DNA of 64,000 nt from Geomonas limicola (GCF_014193675.1 NZ_BLXZ01000001.1:620001-684000); one strand, 5' to 3'; shown: positions 9,216 through 20,368, counted from the stretch's first letter. Numbers and translations: made by a program. Notes: a model not told the origin generated them from the letters alone.

Positions 9216-11066
9216 ATGGGCGTCGACACGAAGAGCTTGGGCTTCAGACTCATGGTTCCCAGCCTGGTCATCATCGTGGCCTCCTTTTCCCTGGTCCACT
9301 GTGTGAGCCGCTGTTTCCCCACCCTCACCTCGCACTGGCTCACCTTCCACCCCATCACCCGCACCGGTGCCCTCAGCCTGATCACCTTGGCCGGGCTGGG
9401 GTGGGCCATCGCCAGTATCGGCATCGCCCTGGTCTTCAAAAGACGGCTGTTGCGCCCGCTTAACGGCATGATAGCCAGCGTGAGGTCCGGCGAGCACCTC
9501 GCCCCCACCGGTCTCAAGGAATTCGACATCCTGGGGAGCGCCGTCAACGATTCGCTCACCCGCGAGCGCCTGAGCCAGGAGCGGCTGCAGACCTGTCTCG
9601 GCAACGCCCCGGTGATCCTCTACGCCATGGACCGCTTCGGGGTGTTCACCCTGTCGGAAGGTAAGGGGCTGGCCGCCCTGGGACTCGCCCCGGGGCAGGT
9701 CGTCGGAAAATCCGCCCTGGAAGTCTACCGGGACTATCCCCTGATCGTCGCGGGGGTGGAGCGCGCCCTCGCCGGCGAGACCTTCTGCACGGAAAACGCG
9801 GTCGGCAGCAAGGTCTTCGAGACCTGGTACAGCCCCTTGAAGGACGAGCGGGGAGCCTTCGCCGGCAGCATCGGCGTGGCAGTCGACGTGAGCGAGCGCA
9901 AGGCGGCCGAGGCCGAGAGGGAGCTTTTGGGCGAGCAACTGCTGCAATCCCAGAAGATGGAATCGGTGGGGCGGCTGGCGGGCGGGGTGGCACACGACTT
10001 CAACAACCTGTTGACCCCCATCATCGGGTACGCCGAACTGCTGCAGCTGGACCGTCCTGGCGAGCGGGCCCATGAGCGCCTGGACCAGATCCTCAAGGCA
10101 GCGAGCCGCGCCAAGGACCTGGTGCAACAGCTTTTGAGCTTCAGCAGGAAACAGGTCCTGGAATTCAAGACCATCGACCTGAACCGGGTGGTCGGCGATT
10201 TCACCGGGATCCTGGGCCAGACAATCCGGGAGAGCGTCGATTTAAGGGTGCAGCTCTGCGACACCCCCTGTCCGCTGCACGGCGACCAGCACCAGCTCGA
10301 GCAGGTGATCATGAACCTCGCCGTGAACGCCCAGGACGCCATCGAGGGGCACGGCATCATCGCCATCGAGACCCGACACGTCGAGCTTGACGAGAAGTTC
10401 GCCGAGCTGAACCACGGGATCGTTCCCGGACCCCACCTCGCCCTGGTCTTCAGCGACAGCGGCTGCGGCATGGACCGGGAGACCCAGGCGCACATCTTCG
10501 AGCCGTTCTTCACCACCAAGGGACTCGGCAAGGGGACCGGCCTCGGCCTCGCCACGGTCTTTGGCATCGTGCGGCAGCACGGCGGCATCGTCACGGTGCA
10601 GAGCCAGCCGGAGCGCGGCTCCACCTTCACCTGCTACTTCCCCGAGGCGGGAAGCCTTCCGGTGCAGGAGCGGCTCGCCAGCCTGGAGCAAGCGCTTCCC
10701 GAGGTGAAGAGGCGCTGCATCCTGCTCGTCGAGGACAACACCATGGTACGCACCCTGGTCCAGGAGCTCCTGACCCGGCGCGGCTTCCAGGTGCTGGTGG
10801 CCGACGAGCCGACCCAGGCGCTCTGGCTTAGCAAGGGGGTGTCCCTCGACCTCCTGGTGACCGACGTCATCATGCCCAACATGACCGGCCCCGAGCTGCA
10901 CGCCGCGCTCAAGAAGAGCCATCCCGCGCTGAAGGTCCTCTACATGTCCGGCTATACGAGGGAGGCGATACCGCATCCGGACGGGCTGGAGGACGATTTT
11001 CCCCTGATCCAGAAACCGTTCGCCATCAGTAACTTCGCCCGCAGGGTGGAGGCTCTCCTGAACTAA
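9216..11066 (+). CDS. Membrane-bound PAS hybrid histidine kinase
   Basis: A hybrid kinase of 616 residues. Two membrane segments (about 12-32 and 55-77) enclose a very short periplasmic loop, so sensing is probably within the membrane or through the PAS domain (about 125-235). HisKA carries His260 in GGVAHDFNNLLTPI, HATPase_c covers about 355-480 (GTGLGLATVFGI), and the receiver (505-616) has Asp550 in VTDVIMPNMTG. The C-terminal layout matches the larger kinase at 4.9 kb, suggesting both feed one phosphorelay, which is inference. The frame runs open far upstream, but ATG 9216 with AAGGT six bases away starts the hydrophobic N-terminus and is the credible start. Confidence 0.92.
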   Translation: MGVDTKSLGFRLMVPSLVIIVASFSLVHCVSRCFPTLTSHWLTFHPITRTGALSLITLAGLGWAIASIGIALVFKRRLLRPLNGMIASVRSGEHLAPTGLKEFDILGSAVNDSLTRERLSQERLQTCLGNAPVILYAMDRFGVFTLSEGKGLAALGLAPGQVVGKSALEVYRDYPLIVAGVERALAGETFCTENAVGSKVFETWYSPLKDERGAFAGSIGVAVDVSERKAAEAERELLGEQLLQSQKMESVGRLAGGVAHDFNNLLTPIIGYAELLQLDRPGERAHERLDQILKAASRAKDLVQQLLSFSRKQVLEFKTIDLNRVVGDFTGILGQTIRESVDLRVQLCDTPCPLHGDQHQLEQVIMNLAVNAQDAIEGHGIIAIETRHVELDEKFAELNHGIVPGPHLALVFSDSGCGMDRETQAHIFEPFFTTKGLGKGTGLGLATVFGIVRQHGGIVTVQSQPERGSTFTCYFPEAGSLPVQERLASLEQALPEVKRRCILLVEDNTMVRTLVQELLTRRGFQVLVADEPTQALWLSKGVSLDLLVTDVIMPNMTGPELHAALKKSHPALKVLYMSGYTREAIPHPDGLEDDFPLIQKPFAISNFARRVEALLN

Positions 11067-11120
11067 CGTTAGCCGAGAACCAGCGGCAAGCGTAGCAGAG
11101 CCCCCTCGAGCGCATCACGC

Positions 11121-11155
11121 AAAAAGGCCGGACCCATCTCGAGGTCCGGCCTTTT
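11121..11155 (+). terminator. Intrinsic terminator after the hybrid kinase
   Basis: Stem AAGGCCGGACC/GGTCCGGCCTT followed by TTTT. The A-run on the other side means it can also terminate the minus-strand genes that converge here. Confidence 0.85.
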
Positions 11156-11208
11156 CATCGTTTCCAGGTTGGTCGCTGCCGCAGGGCACGCCGGACCGGG
11201 GAGCCCGG

Positions 11209-11451
11209 TTACATGGCGTGCTGCTGTTCCTGCCGGATCAAGGCGGCGATGGTTTCCAGGGCGTCGAGAGCGGAACGCGCCCCCTGCTCCCACCCCGCCA
11301 CGATCTGGGCGATCTTCGGGAACACACCGAAAGCGGCTTCGGGTTCTTCCTCGACATCGTGGCTCAGGCAGGCGATAACCTCCAGAACCCGCTGCGGCTC
11401 GCGCCCCCTCGCTTCGTAATCGGCCACTATACGTTCCACCTGCTCGATCAT
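11209..11451 (-). CDS. Small acidic helical protein of unknown function
   Basis: An 80-residue protein beginning MIEQVERIVADYEARG, predicted almost wholly helical and soluble, ending in a Gln/His-rich tail. The start at 11451 has AGGAC 8 nt upstream; a longer reading from 11598 runs over Arg/Trp-rich sequence and is unlikely. No family recognised. Upstream on the same strand lies a tiny membrane-peptide gene (11555-11629). Confidence 0.7.
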   Translation of the reverse strand: MIEQVERIVADYEARGREPQRVLEVIACLSHDVEEEPEAAFGVFPKIAQIVAGWEQGARSALDALETIAALIRQEQQHAM

Positions 11452-11554
11452 CTCTGCCGTCCTTTGGGGTTTTCCCCTTTTCCCGGGCGTCCTCAGGCGC
11501 CAACCTTCCCCGCGTCCCACAAAACCGTGGGCGTTTTCCCACCGCCGGTTCCTG

Positions 11555-11629
11555 TCAGGCCGAAACCAGGGCCGCCAAAAGCACCGCGGCCAGCACACCG
11601 AGGATCGTACCGATTATTTTCTGCACCAT
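11555..11629 (-). CDS. 24-residue single-span membrane peptide
   Basis: A very short gene: an MVQKIIGTIL start, one continuous hydrophobic helix and an ALVSA end before TGA. The start codon has AAAGGT six bases upstream, a better ribosome site than many longer genes here. The two charged/polar residues at the N-terminus followed by 20 apolar ones fit a single membrane span. It could be a small membrane regulator or a type I toxin-like peptide; nothing in the sequence decides. Composition matches the GC-rich neighbours. Confidence 0.5.
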   Translation of the reverse strand: MVQKIIGTILGVLAAVLLAALVSA

Positions 11630-11807
11630 GACGTACCTTTCTGTGTAAGTAGCACCTGCTGTGGCATTTGCACAGCCAGTGCCACCGCAAAAGAGCCGCC
11701 GTTACGGGAAAGTTTACCTGCCGGGCGCCGGAATCGTGCCGCAATTCGGCAAAAGGTTGCCTCGTTTGCGGCATTCCCCCGGTCCGATGGCGCGCCCCTC
11801 TGGGCAC

Positions 11808-12758
11808 CTACTGGAGCACGTACCCCATCGGCTGCAGCACCTCGGGGAGTTGCTCCTCACCCAGGGCCGCCCTAAGGTCCCGCTCGATGGTGCGGCACAT
11901 GGAGGCCAGGGCAAGGTTGTTGGGGCGCACGCCGAAGGGATCCTCGATCTCGTCACCCAGGGCATCGAGCCCGAAGAAGGTGAAGGAGACGATCCCCACC
12001 ACGAGCGGGGTCATGAAGCCGATGGAGTCCACTAGCCCGAAGGGGAGCAGGAAGCAGTACAGGTACGCCGTCCGGTGCAACAAGAGGTTGTAGGCAAAGG
12101 GGATCGGGGTGTTGTTGATCCGTTCGCACCCGGCAACCACGGTGGCGAGCATGGTCAGGTTCTGGTCGATCCCGGCGGCGAAGTAGTCGTAGAGCTGCTT
12201 GTTTTCGATGCAGCTGCGCAGGTCCTGGGCCATGCACTGCAGGAGGTACTGGGGACGGTTGTGCGAGGCGAGCAGGTGCATCACCTCATCTTCGGGGAGG
12301 TAGTGGCGGATCTCATCGGACGGGTCGGTTCCCCTTAGGTGGTGCCGCAAGGCGTGGCTGAAGGCGATGAGCCGGTACACCATGGTGATGCGCCGGTCTT
12401 CGGGGTCGTAGGGGGGCCACTCGCTGGAGCCGGCGCGGTCCGACGAGATGAAGGTGAGGATCTGGCGCGTCGTGCTGCGGCACACCACGATGAGCTCGCC
12501 CCACAGCTTGCGCCCCTCCCAGTAGCGGTCGTAACTGGTGCTGTTGCGAAACCCGAGGAAGATGGCGAGCGCCAGCCCGATCAGGGTGAACGGGATCGGG
12601 GTCATGGTGATCTTGAGACCGAAGAGGGTCCCGTCGGTGACGGTGCCGATGACGGCGAGCAGTACCGTGATGCAGATCGGCCAGACGATGCGCGGCAGCA
12701 CCGATCCCCTGATCACGAAAAATAGCCTGAGCCCGTTGGGGCGCTCCCTGACGATCAT
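11808..12758 (-). CDS. Bestrophin-like (UPF0187/YneE) membrane channel
   Basis: A 316-residue protein of the bacterial bestrophin family, which form pentameric inner-membrane ion channels. Supporting blocks are PITIVLL-type first helices, the FLGFRNSTSYDRYWEGRKLWGEL motif region (about 70-95) with the conserved RNS and YDRWWE-like signatures, and the late GLVDSIGFMTPLVVGIVSFTFFGLDALGDEIEDPFG region (about 245-285) with its acidic DEIEDPFG end. Length agrees with the family (about 300). The start at ATG 12758 is chosen because upstream in-frame sequence lacks family similarity and GGAG is nearby. Ion selectivity cannot be read from the sequence. Confidence 0.88.
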   Translation of the reverse strand: MIVRERPNGLRLFFVIRGSVLPRIVWPICITVLLAVIGTVTDGTLFGLKITMTPIPFTLIGLALAIFLGFRNSTSYDRYWEGRKLWGELIVVCRSTTRQILTFISSDRAGSSEWPPYDPEDRRITMVYRLIAFSHALRHHLRGTDPSDEIRHYLPEDEVMHLLASHNRPQYLLQCMAQDLRSCIENKQLYDYFAAGIDQNLTMLATVVAGCERINNTPIPFAYNLLLHRTAYLYCFLLPFGLVDSIGFMTPLVVGIVSFTFFGLDALGDEIEDPFGVRPNNLALASMCRTIERDLRAALGEEQLPEVLQPMGYVLQ

Positions 12759-12899
12759 GAACCTCGATCTCCGGTAATGGGTGTGGGTGGCGAAACGGCC
12801 CTGAACGGCCGACCTGGTTCCGGCTTCCGCGGGGTTCCCGCCCGGGTCCCGAACCGCTGGAAAAGGATGATACAGGAAGCCTTTTTCCGGTGCAAAGGT

Positions 12900-12913
12900 G
12901 TATACCTGTATAC
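12900..12913. promoter_or_regulatory. Paired GTATAC half-sites
   Basis: GTATACCTGTATAC: two self-complementary hexamers separated by two bases, in the 260-bp leader of the bestrophin gene. It could be an operator or overlap a -10 element. No known regulator is assigned. Confidence 0.35.
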
Positions 12914-13017
12914 TTTTCGCCAGCCCCGCAACCGGCGTCGAGGTGCGCCACACCCTCCCCCTGGCAAGTGCCCGCCGCAATCGCTCGGCCGAACCGGTAC
13001 CTGGAGGGTCACGAACG

Positions 13018-13057
13018 ATAAAAGCCGCGACGGCAGGACCGTGTCGCGGCTTTTTAT
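13018..13057. terminator. Bidirectional intrinsic terminator
   Basis: Stem AAAAGCCGCGAC/GTCGCGGCTTTTT with A and T runs on both sides. It follows the minus-strand lipoprotein gene ending at 13110. Confidence 0.85.
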
Positions 13058-13109
13058 TGAACGTCTCCGGCAAGCATGCTCCGGCAGTTCCGGCCCGTAG
13101 TGCCGCCTC

Positions 13110-13766
13110 CTAGCGTTCCCCTCTCGGCAGAAAGCGCAGGCTCGAGAAGAAGCGCCAGTGGCTCTTTTTCTCCTCGATGTCGGTCCAGACCGTCCCGAAG
13201 TTGTTGCACTGCATGATCACGCCGAAGTCGTCGGCCTCCGGGTGCACGCAGAGGTAGCCGTAGATGCCGCCCAGGTGGAGTTCCCCCTTCTCGGTGCTGA
13301 GCCGTTTCTCGGTGGAGACGGCCTGGTATTTCAGGCAATCGAGCCCGAGATCCCGGTCGTACCTGGTGCGGGTCGCCTTCTGGTGCAGCTTCGCCAGGTA
13401 GCGTTCCAGGTTTTGCTGCAGCGCCTGGGTAGCGCGCTCCTGGTCCGTGCGCGCCGTGATCGCGGGCTTCAGGTGAATCGCCACGGCAAAGGCGTTTTCC
13501 CCTTTGACGTACACGGCGTTTCGGGGAGCAACCTCCGCGTAGTAGAGCCCCTCGCCCCTGACAAAAGCGATTCCCCCCGGGTTGTTCCCCGCCACCCGGT
13601 TCCAGGTGCTCCCCTCGGGGGCCAGTACCGAGAACCCGGACCTGTTCCACCGGAACTCGGGATCCAGCACAGCCCCTGCCACGTCGCGCTGTGCGACGCA
13701 ACCGGCGCTCCCCAGGGACGCCAGCAATAGCGCAGCGAGCCCCACCCTGCCCAGCAGACCTTTCAC
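13110..13766 (-). CDS. Putative lipoprotein, unknown function
   Basis: A 218-residue exported protein with a lipoprotein signal peptide: basic MKGLLGR start, hydrophobic core and lipobox SAGC with Cys23 as the acylation site. The mature part (EFRWNRSGFSVLAPEGSTWN onward) resembles small periplasmic stress-type domains with alternating strands, but no family can be named firmly. GTG at 13766 is preceded by GGAGG at ideal spacing. A small gene ends 25 bp upstream on the same strand, so the two may be cotranscribed. Confidence 0.8.
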   Translation of the reverse strand: MKGLLGRVGLAALLLASLGSAGCVAQRDVAGAVLDPEFRWNRSGFSVLAPEGSTWNRVAGNNPGGIAFVRGEGLYYAEVAPRNAVYVKGENAFAVAIHLKPAITARTDQERATQALQQNLERYLAKLHQKATRTRYDRDLGLDCLKYQAVSTEKRLSTEKGELHLGGIYGYLCVHPEADDFGVIMQCNNFGTVWTDIEEKKSHWRFFSSLRFLPRGER

Positions 13767-13790
13767 CGTTCCTCCCTTTCCTTTAAAGGA

Positions 13791-14009
13791 TCAGATCACC
13801 GAAGTGATCTCGACGATGTCGCCGTTGAAGCGCAGCAGCGTCCCATCGGCGCGTACACTGCGCTGGTCGACCCTCTCGAGGTTCTCTGCCAGCACCTCGA
13901 CCGAGTCGCGGCCCGTTTCGTCCCCTTGACTGGCGAAATAGACCGTGAAGAGCGTCTTGTGCTCCCCCTGATCCCAATCGTGGTGTCTCATCACCTCATC
14001 AGCCATTCT
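13791..14009 (-). CDS. Small protein of unknown function
   Basis: A 72-residue soluble protein beginning MADEVMRHHDWDQGEHK, with a predicted beta-rich C-terminal half. ATG 14009 has GGAGG five to six bases upstream. It sits 24 bp before the lipoprotein gene and probably shares its transcript. No family recognised. Confidence 0.7.
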   Translation of the reverse strand, partial: RMADEVMRHHDWDQGEHKTLFTVYFASQGDETGRDSVEVLAENLERVDQRSVRADGTLLRFNGDIVEITSVI

Positions 14010-14235
14010 CGCCTCCCCGCTGCGCGTGGCGCTTTCCGCATCGTGGCCCGGTCCGCTCCGGCCCGGTGGCAAGCTTCACCCGTTCCCGACCAGGCAACCT
14101 GCTGACGCCTTATTAGCACAGCCCCACGCGTAACACAATGCGACTTTCTCACAGGACGTACCGAAACTGTCACGGGAAATCGTTTGGAATTCCGGTTTCC
14201 CTCAGAGCAGGCCCCACCTGATGCGCGGCAGAGTC

Positions 14236-14264
14236 TTAGACAAGCGTTAGAGACACGCTATACT
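14236..14264 (+). promoter_or_regulatory. Sigma-70 promoter of katG
   Basis: TTAGAC (14236-14241), 17-bp spacer, TATACT (14259-14264); the start codon follows 46 bp later. No clear Fur/PerR or OxyR box was seen around it. Confidence 0.65.
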
Positions 14265-14298
14265 TGTCAACTCATAGCCGTTCGATCTCACACGATGA

Positions 14299-16512
<2,214 letters not shown>

Positions 16513-16517
16513 CAAAG

Positions 16518-16556
16518 TAAAAAGCGGCGCTTCAGACATCTGAAGCGCCGCTTTTG
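16518..16556 (+). terminator. Intrinsic terminator of katG
   Basis: Stem AAGCGGCGCTTCAG/CTGAAGCGCCGCTT with TTTT on the 3' side. Confidence 0.9.
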
Positions 16557-16579
16557 CAAGTTCCCACCGGTTCGTTTGG

Positions 16580-16682
16580 TTTTATCCAATCGATCCTCTT
16601 CGTCCCTGTCAGGTTTTCAGGTGTATCCGATTAATCCCCTTCATCCCTGTTTGTTTCAGCGTGTTATCCCGTGTTATCCCTG
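16580..16682. repeat. Degenerate TTATCC-type repeats between convergent genes
   Basis: Several imperfect copies of a short TTATCCC/GATCCTCTTCGTCCCTGT motif follow one another, including the direct repeat GTGTTATCCC twice in tandem. It is noncoding and of unknown role. Confidence 0.4.
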
Positions 16683-16685
16683 TCC

Positions 16686-17102
16686 CTAGGGGGGTGAGAT
16701 GCCGTCCATGATGGCGAGGTGCGCCGCGTAGTGCTGGTCGGACTTGAGGATGTGATTTTGCAGCCAGGATCTCAAAAAGCTGGCGATCTCCAGGGTGAGC
16801 ACGAAGCCGTCGTTCTCCACGCGGCGTTTCAGCTCCAGCGCCTTCTCGCTAAACTTCTCGTGCTCGACTTTGTGGTCGTTGAAGCCGGGATAGAGGAATC
16901 GCCGCATGTAGCGCTCCTCGGTCTCGAAGTGAATGGCGGCATAGTCCACCATCCCGACGATGATCTCTCTTTGCAGATCCCGTCCGCGGTTACTCTGCAA
17001 CGCGTTGTGCAAGGTGTTGATCATCTTGACCAGGGTCTTGTGCTGGTCGTCAAGCTCCTTCACCTTGACGCTGAAGGAATCCTGCCACTCCAGATACTCC
17101 AT
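16686..17102 (-). CDS. Bacteriohaemerythrin
   Basis: A 138-residue non-haem di-iron oxygen-binding protein. The signature ligands are visible: His in DDQHKTLV, His and Glu in [10 protein letters not shown], His in HKVEHEKF, and His with Asp in [10 protein letters not shown]. Length matches single-domain bacteriohaemerythrins. ATG 17102 has AGGAG six bases upstream; a longer in-frame reading to 17288 has no similarity. It probably stores or delivers oxygen, or senses it. It lies directly downstream, on the same strand, of a receiver-domain gene, which suggests but does not prove a link to signalling. Confidence 0.93.
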   Translation of the reverse strand: MEYLEWQDSFSVKVKELDDQHKTLVKMINTLHNALQSNRGRDLQREIIVGMVDYAAIHFETEERYMRRFLYPGFNDHKVEHEKFSEKALELKRRVENDGFVLTLEIASFLRSWLQNHILKSDQHYAAHLAIMDGISPP

Positions 17103-17208
17103 ATCATCTCCTCTACACCAACCGCAGCCGCCGCTGCGTGAACTTCCGGTGCCTCGTGGCGACACGACGTGGCTGGAAGCGCAAGACATTCCCAAGCGGC
17201 TTCCAGCT

Positions 17209-17625
17209 TCAGCTGTGCGCTCTGCTCCCCGGGTGCCGTACCGACACCATGGCCTCTTCGACGCTCGCCACGAGATCCTTGAGCACAATCGGCGTCCCCG
17301 GCACCCGACACAGTTTCACCGAGGGGGTATCCTCGTACGGCAGGCGCCGGCGCACCGCCACCTCGCCCGAAACGAACACGACCGGCATCTCGGGTTGCAG
17401 GCGGGCCTGGCGAAACATCCGGGTGCCACAGGTCGTCGGCATCAGCAAGTCGCAGATCACGATCTCGTAGCGGTTGGTGCGGAACAGTCGTTCGGCATCT
17501 GCCATATTTTCAGCTACTTGGCAGACCAGCTGAGGGAAAAAACGTTGGAGCACCTTCTGGAAGATTTCCAGGGCATCTCCATCGCTTTCGACCAACAAGA
17601 CACGAACCTTTTCGGCATGAGGCAT
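17209..17625 (-). CDS. Single-domain response regulator (receiver)
   Basis: A 138-residue protein made of a receiver domain: [10 protein letters not shown] carries the acidic pocket (here Glu-Ser-Asp instead of Asp-Asp), the phospho-acceptor Asp is in VICDLLMP, and the Thr/Ser position is in VVFVSGE. The usual Lys block is weak ([13 protein letters not shown]). No output domain follows, so it would act as a CheY/Spo0F-type phospho-carrier or partner-switch. ATG 17625 is chosen; GTG 17661 is possible and neither has a strong ribosome site. It precedes the bacteriohaemerythrin gene by about 105 bp. Confidence 0.8.
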   Translation of the reverse strand: MPHAEKVRVLLVESDGDALEIFQKVLQRFFPQLVCQVAENMADAERLFRTNRYEIVICDLLMPTTCGTRMFRQARLQPEMPVVFVSGEVAVRRRLPYEDTPSVKLCRVPGTPIVLKDLVASVEEAMVSVRHPGSRAHS

Positions 17626-18019
17626 CGGATTTCTCACTTTCGAACGTAATCTGGTGGTCACTGGCTGGGAGGACGGGAGGGAAGTGCTGCGAAGTCGGCT
17701 GCACTATAGCAGACCTTTTGAGGAAATGGGGTTACACTTTATTACAGAATATGCTGCAATCGCTACTGTTATTAAGTATCGGCTGCTGCCTTTACATTAA
17801 CATCAGGGCAAAGCTGACAGTTTCCTTTACTTCTGATGTCCCTGATACATACAGTGCACCAATTAAACGAGGTTCGGCCAGAGTCGCTATAGTCCGGCGA
17901 TAATAACGCCACAACCTGCCTCTTCTTGCCATTCATAGTGTTTCCACGATAATCAATATCTTTCGGCCTGATCGTGTGGGTGAATATGCTTGATCGCTAG
18001 TGCAGTCCTGCTATGCGCG

Positions 18020-18104
18020 CGTGGCTCTACCGTTTTTCGACAGTGCCACCGCGAAGCAGATCCAGGCGCTGCGCAGCAACCTCGGCAGCACGCGGGCAGC
18101 TTAG
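18020..18104 (+). pseudogene. 3' remnant of a plus-strand gene
   Basis: A short open stretch reading VALPFFDSATAKQIQALRSN and on to STRAA before TAG. It has no start and looks like the C-terminal end of a lost protein. Its stop overlaps the stop of an opposing remnant. Family unknown. Confidence 0.35.
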
Positions 18105-18262
18105 CGGGATTTTTCCAGTTCCATGTCGAGGCGCTTCATCTTCTCGATGTTGCCGTTCTGCTCCTCTACCTCGGCAATCGTTGGTTGCCTTGAGATCGCG
18201 GTTATCTCGCGCAAGCTCGTCCGCTATCTCGTTCAGTTCGGGGATCGGGGCCGATTCGGCAG
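18101..18262 (-). pseudogene. 3' remnant of a coiled-coil gene, frameshifted
   Basis: On the minus strand two adjoining frames read IPELNEIADELARDNRDLKA and then IAEVEEQNGNIEKMKRLDME, ending ELEKSR before TAA. Together they look like a C-terminal coiled coil interrupted by one frameshift. The stop (18101-18103) overlaps the opposing TAG. The rest of 17.7-18.4 kb holds nothing recognisable. Confidence 0.4.
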
Positions 18263-18437
18263 TCCAGGGACTCCCCGGGTACTCTCCGTGTCCTTCATGG
18301 CTCCGTGGCTAAAATAGATGTTCCTCGCTTTTGCCTTCCTCTGCTTTTCCCCCTGTCTCCCCCTGTGCTGAAGATTTTTGGTGTTATAGTCTATTTCTCC
18401 CCATCCCTTTACCTTTTGAGCCAGAAAGGAGCACGAG

Positions 18438-19415
18438 ATGAAAGCTTTTGTCTATCAGAAGGCCCATCCCTTAACTGAATTCGCACTCAAACAGCAGGAG
18501 CTCCCCGATCCGAAGCCGGGCCCGCTCGATCTCCTGGTACGTGTAAAAGCTTTTTCCTGCAACCCCGTCGACTACAAGATCCGCCAAGGCCGCAGCTCGG
18601 AGGACACACCCATCATTCTCGGCTGGGATGCCGCGGGCATCGTCGAGGCGGTCGGCAACGAAGTGCGCGACTTCAACGTCGGCGACGAAGTCTACTACGC
18701 GGGCGACCTGAACCGGCCGGGCAGCTACGCCGAACTCCAGACCGTCGATCACCGGCTCGTGGCCCAGAAACCTGCCCTCCTCGACTTTGCCGATGCGGCC
18801 GCCCTCCCCCTCACGGCACTGACCGCCTACGAAGCGCTCCTCGAGCGCGGCGTCCATTACACCGGGGCCACCAAGGCACTCATCATCGGCGGGGCCGGCG
18901 GTGTCGGCTCCATCGCGATCCAGTTACTCAAGGCGGAAACCGCGGCAACCGTCATCGCTACGGCGAGCCGGCCGGAAACCGTCGCCTGGGCGAAAGAGAT
19001 GGGGGCCGACCGCGTCATCGGGCGCAACCTGAAAGACGAACTCCCCACCGGAGGGCCCGGAATCGACGTCATCTTCAGCACCACGCACACCGCCGATTAC
19101 CTCGAGATGATTCCCGACCTGCTGCGTCCGTTCGGCCATCTCATGGTCATCGACGACCCCGCAACCCTCGACATTGTCCCGTTCAAGTGGAAGGCGCTCT
19201 CGGTGCACTGGGAGTTCATGTTCAGCAAGTCGGTGTTCGGTTTCCACCTGGAAACTCAGGGAGACATCTTGCGGAAAGTGGCCGCCATGGTCGACACCCA
19301 CCGTGTGAAGACGACCCGCAGCAAGACCTACGCCGCCAACCTGGACAACCTGCGCTCCGTGCACCAGGAACTCGAACAAGGAACCATGATCGGCAAAGCA
19401 GTACTAGAATGGTAG
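18438..19415 (+). CDS. Zinc-independent MDR alcohol dehydrogenase/quinone oxidoreductase
   Basis: A 325-residue medium-chain oxidoreductase that should reduce quinones or enones with NADPH. The N-terminal GroES-like domain (1-125) includes KAFSCNPVDYKIRQG and GWDAAGIVEAVG; the Rossmann domain has the nucleotide motif GGAGGVGSIAIQLLK (about 152-166). The catalytic and structural zinc cysteines of true alcohol dehydrogenases are absent, which places it in the quinone reductase/zinc-binding-like (YogA/ZADH) branch. AAAGGAG is well placed before ATG 18438. The acid phosphatase gene starts 31 bp downstream and may be in the same transcript. Confidence 0.9.
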   Translation: MKAFVYQKAHPLTEFALKQQELPDPKPGPLDLLVRVKAFSCNPVDYKIRQGRSSEDTPIILGWDAAGIVEAVGNEVRDFNVGDEVYYAGDLNRPGSYAELQTVDHRLVAQKPALLDFADAAALPLTALTAYEALLERGVHYTGATKALIIGGAGGVGSIAIQLLKAETAATVIATASRPETVAWAKEMGADRVIGRNLKDELPTGGPGIDVIFSTTHTADYLEMIPDLLRPFGHLMVIDDPATLDIVPFKWKALSVHWEFMFSKSVFGFHLETQGDILRKVAAMVDTHRVKTTRSKTYAANLDNLRSVHQELEQGTMIGKAVLEW

Positions 19416-19446
19416 ACGTCCTGGAACACTGTTTTCCGGAGGATCG

Positions 19447-20244
19447 ATGATGAGAAGAGTTTCGCTAATCCTGTCGCTGCTGGTCTTGTGCTCGTTCCCG
19501 CAAGCCTACGCTGCCGGGCCTCCCGATGTGAGCGTCGGCTACGTCCAGCAGGGGATGGTCCCGCTTCCGGACAGTAAGGTGCTGCTTCCCCCACCGCCCG
19601 GCAAAGACTCGGCGACCTTGACGGCAGACGAAGTGGTTAGTCTCAACGCAATGCCGCTCAAGGGGGGCAAGCGCTGGGAACTCGCCATCCGTGATGCCGA
19701 CCTGAGCTTCCCGGCTGCCGCCGCGACCTTTTCCTGCGCCTTGAACGTCCCGGTCAGCGAGAAGGAGACCCCGCATCTCTACACCCTGTTGCGCAGGTCG
19801 CTCGCCGATGCTGCCAATGCCGATGACGCCGCCAAAGCATTGTACAACCGCCCCCGTCCCTTCCTCGTCAACCACCAGGGGACCTGCACACCCGATGTCG
19901 AGCAGTTTCTGAGGGGAAGCGGTTCCTACCCATCCGGTCACTCCGCCATCGGCTGGGCCTGGGCGTTGATCCTGTCCGAGGTCGCCCCGCAGCATGCCGA
20001 CGTCATTCTGCGTCGCGGTCTCGCCTTCGGGGAGAGTCGCATCGTCTGCAACGTACACTGGCAAAGCGACGTGGCCCAGGGCCGCATCATGGGAGCCAGC
20101 GCAGTTGCGCGCCTGCATGCAAGTCGGGAATTCCAGGAAGACCTAAAAGAAGCGAAAAAAGAAGTGGAGTCGCTGACGAAGAAAGGTTTATTACCAGACC
20201 AGGCAGCCTGCACTGCCGAAGCCGATACGCTCCGCCTGTGGTAA
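19447..20244 (+). CDS. Periplasmic class A acid phosphatase (PAP2 family)
   Basis: A 265-residue exported phosphomonoesterase. A signal peptide (about 1-23, cleavage near AYA-AG) precedes the PAP2 tripartite active site: KALYNRPRP (K-x6-RP), SYPSGHSAIG and ESRIVCNVHWQSD (SR-x5-H-x3-D). These are the signature of class A nonspecific acid phosphatases such as PhoN. Length agrees with the family. GGAGG lies four bases before the first of two adjacent ATGs; the second ATG at 19450 is equally likely. It probably frees phosphate from organic phosphates in the periplasm. Confidence 0.93.
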   Translation: MMRRVSLILSLLVLCSFPQAYAAGPPDVSVGYVQQGMVPLPDSKVLLPPPPGKDSATLTADEVVSLNAMPLKGGKRWELAIRDADLSFPAAAATFSCALNVPVSEKETPHLYTLLRRSLADAANADDAAKALYNRPRPFLVNHQGTCTPDVEQFLRGSGSYPSGHSAIGWAWALILSEVAPQHADVILRRGLAFGESRIVCNVHWQSDVAQGRIMGASAVARLHASREFQEDLKEAKKEVESLTKKGLLPDQAACTAEADTLRLW

Positions 20245-20336
20245 TAGGAGGCGGTTGGTATCGTTATTTAGACGAGTCGTTGTGGCAGCTACTGGAGGAT
20301 TTACCTGTTATAAGCTAAATTGGAACTTGAAATGCC

Positions 20337-20368
20337 AAGGGGGCAGGCACTATGTGTGCCTGCCCCCT
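20337..20368 (+). terminator. Strong hairpin after the acid phosphatase gene
   Basis: GGGGGCAGGCAC/GTGCCTGCCCCC with a 5-base loop. There is no T-run, so it may be a processing or attenuating stem as much as a terminator. Confidence 0.5.

Noticed and set aside
12313..12951. 212-codon frame overlapping the bestrophin gene on the same strand
   Set aside because: Out-of-frame shadow; His/Arg/Pro-rich with no membrane segments, while the bestrophin frame has the family motifs.
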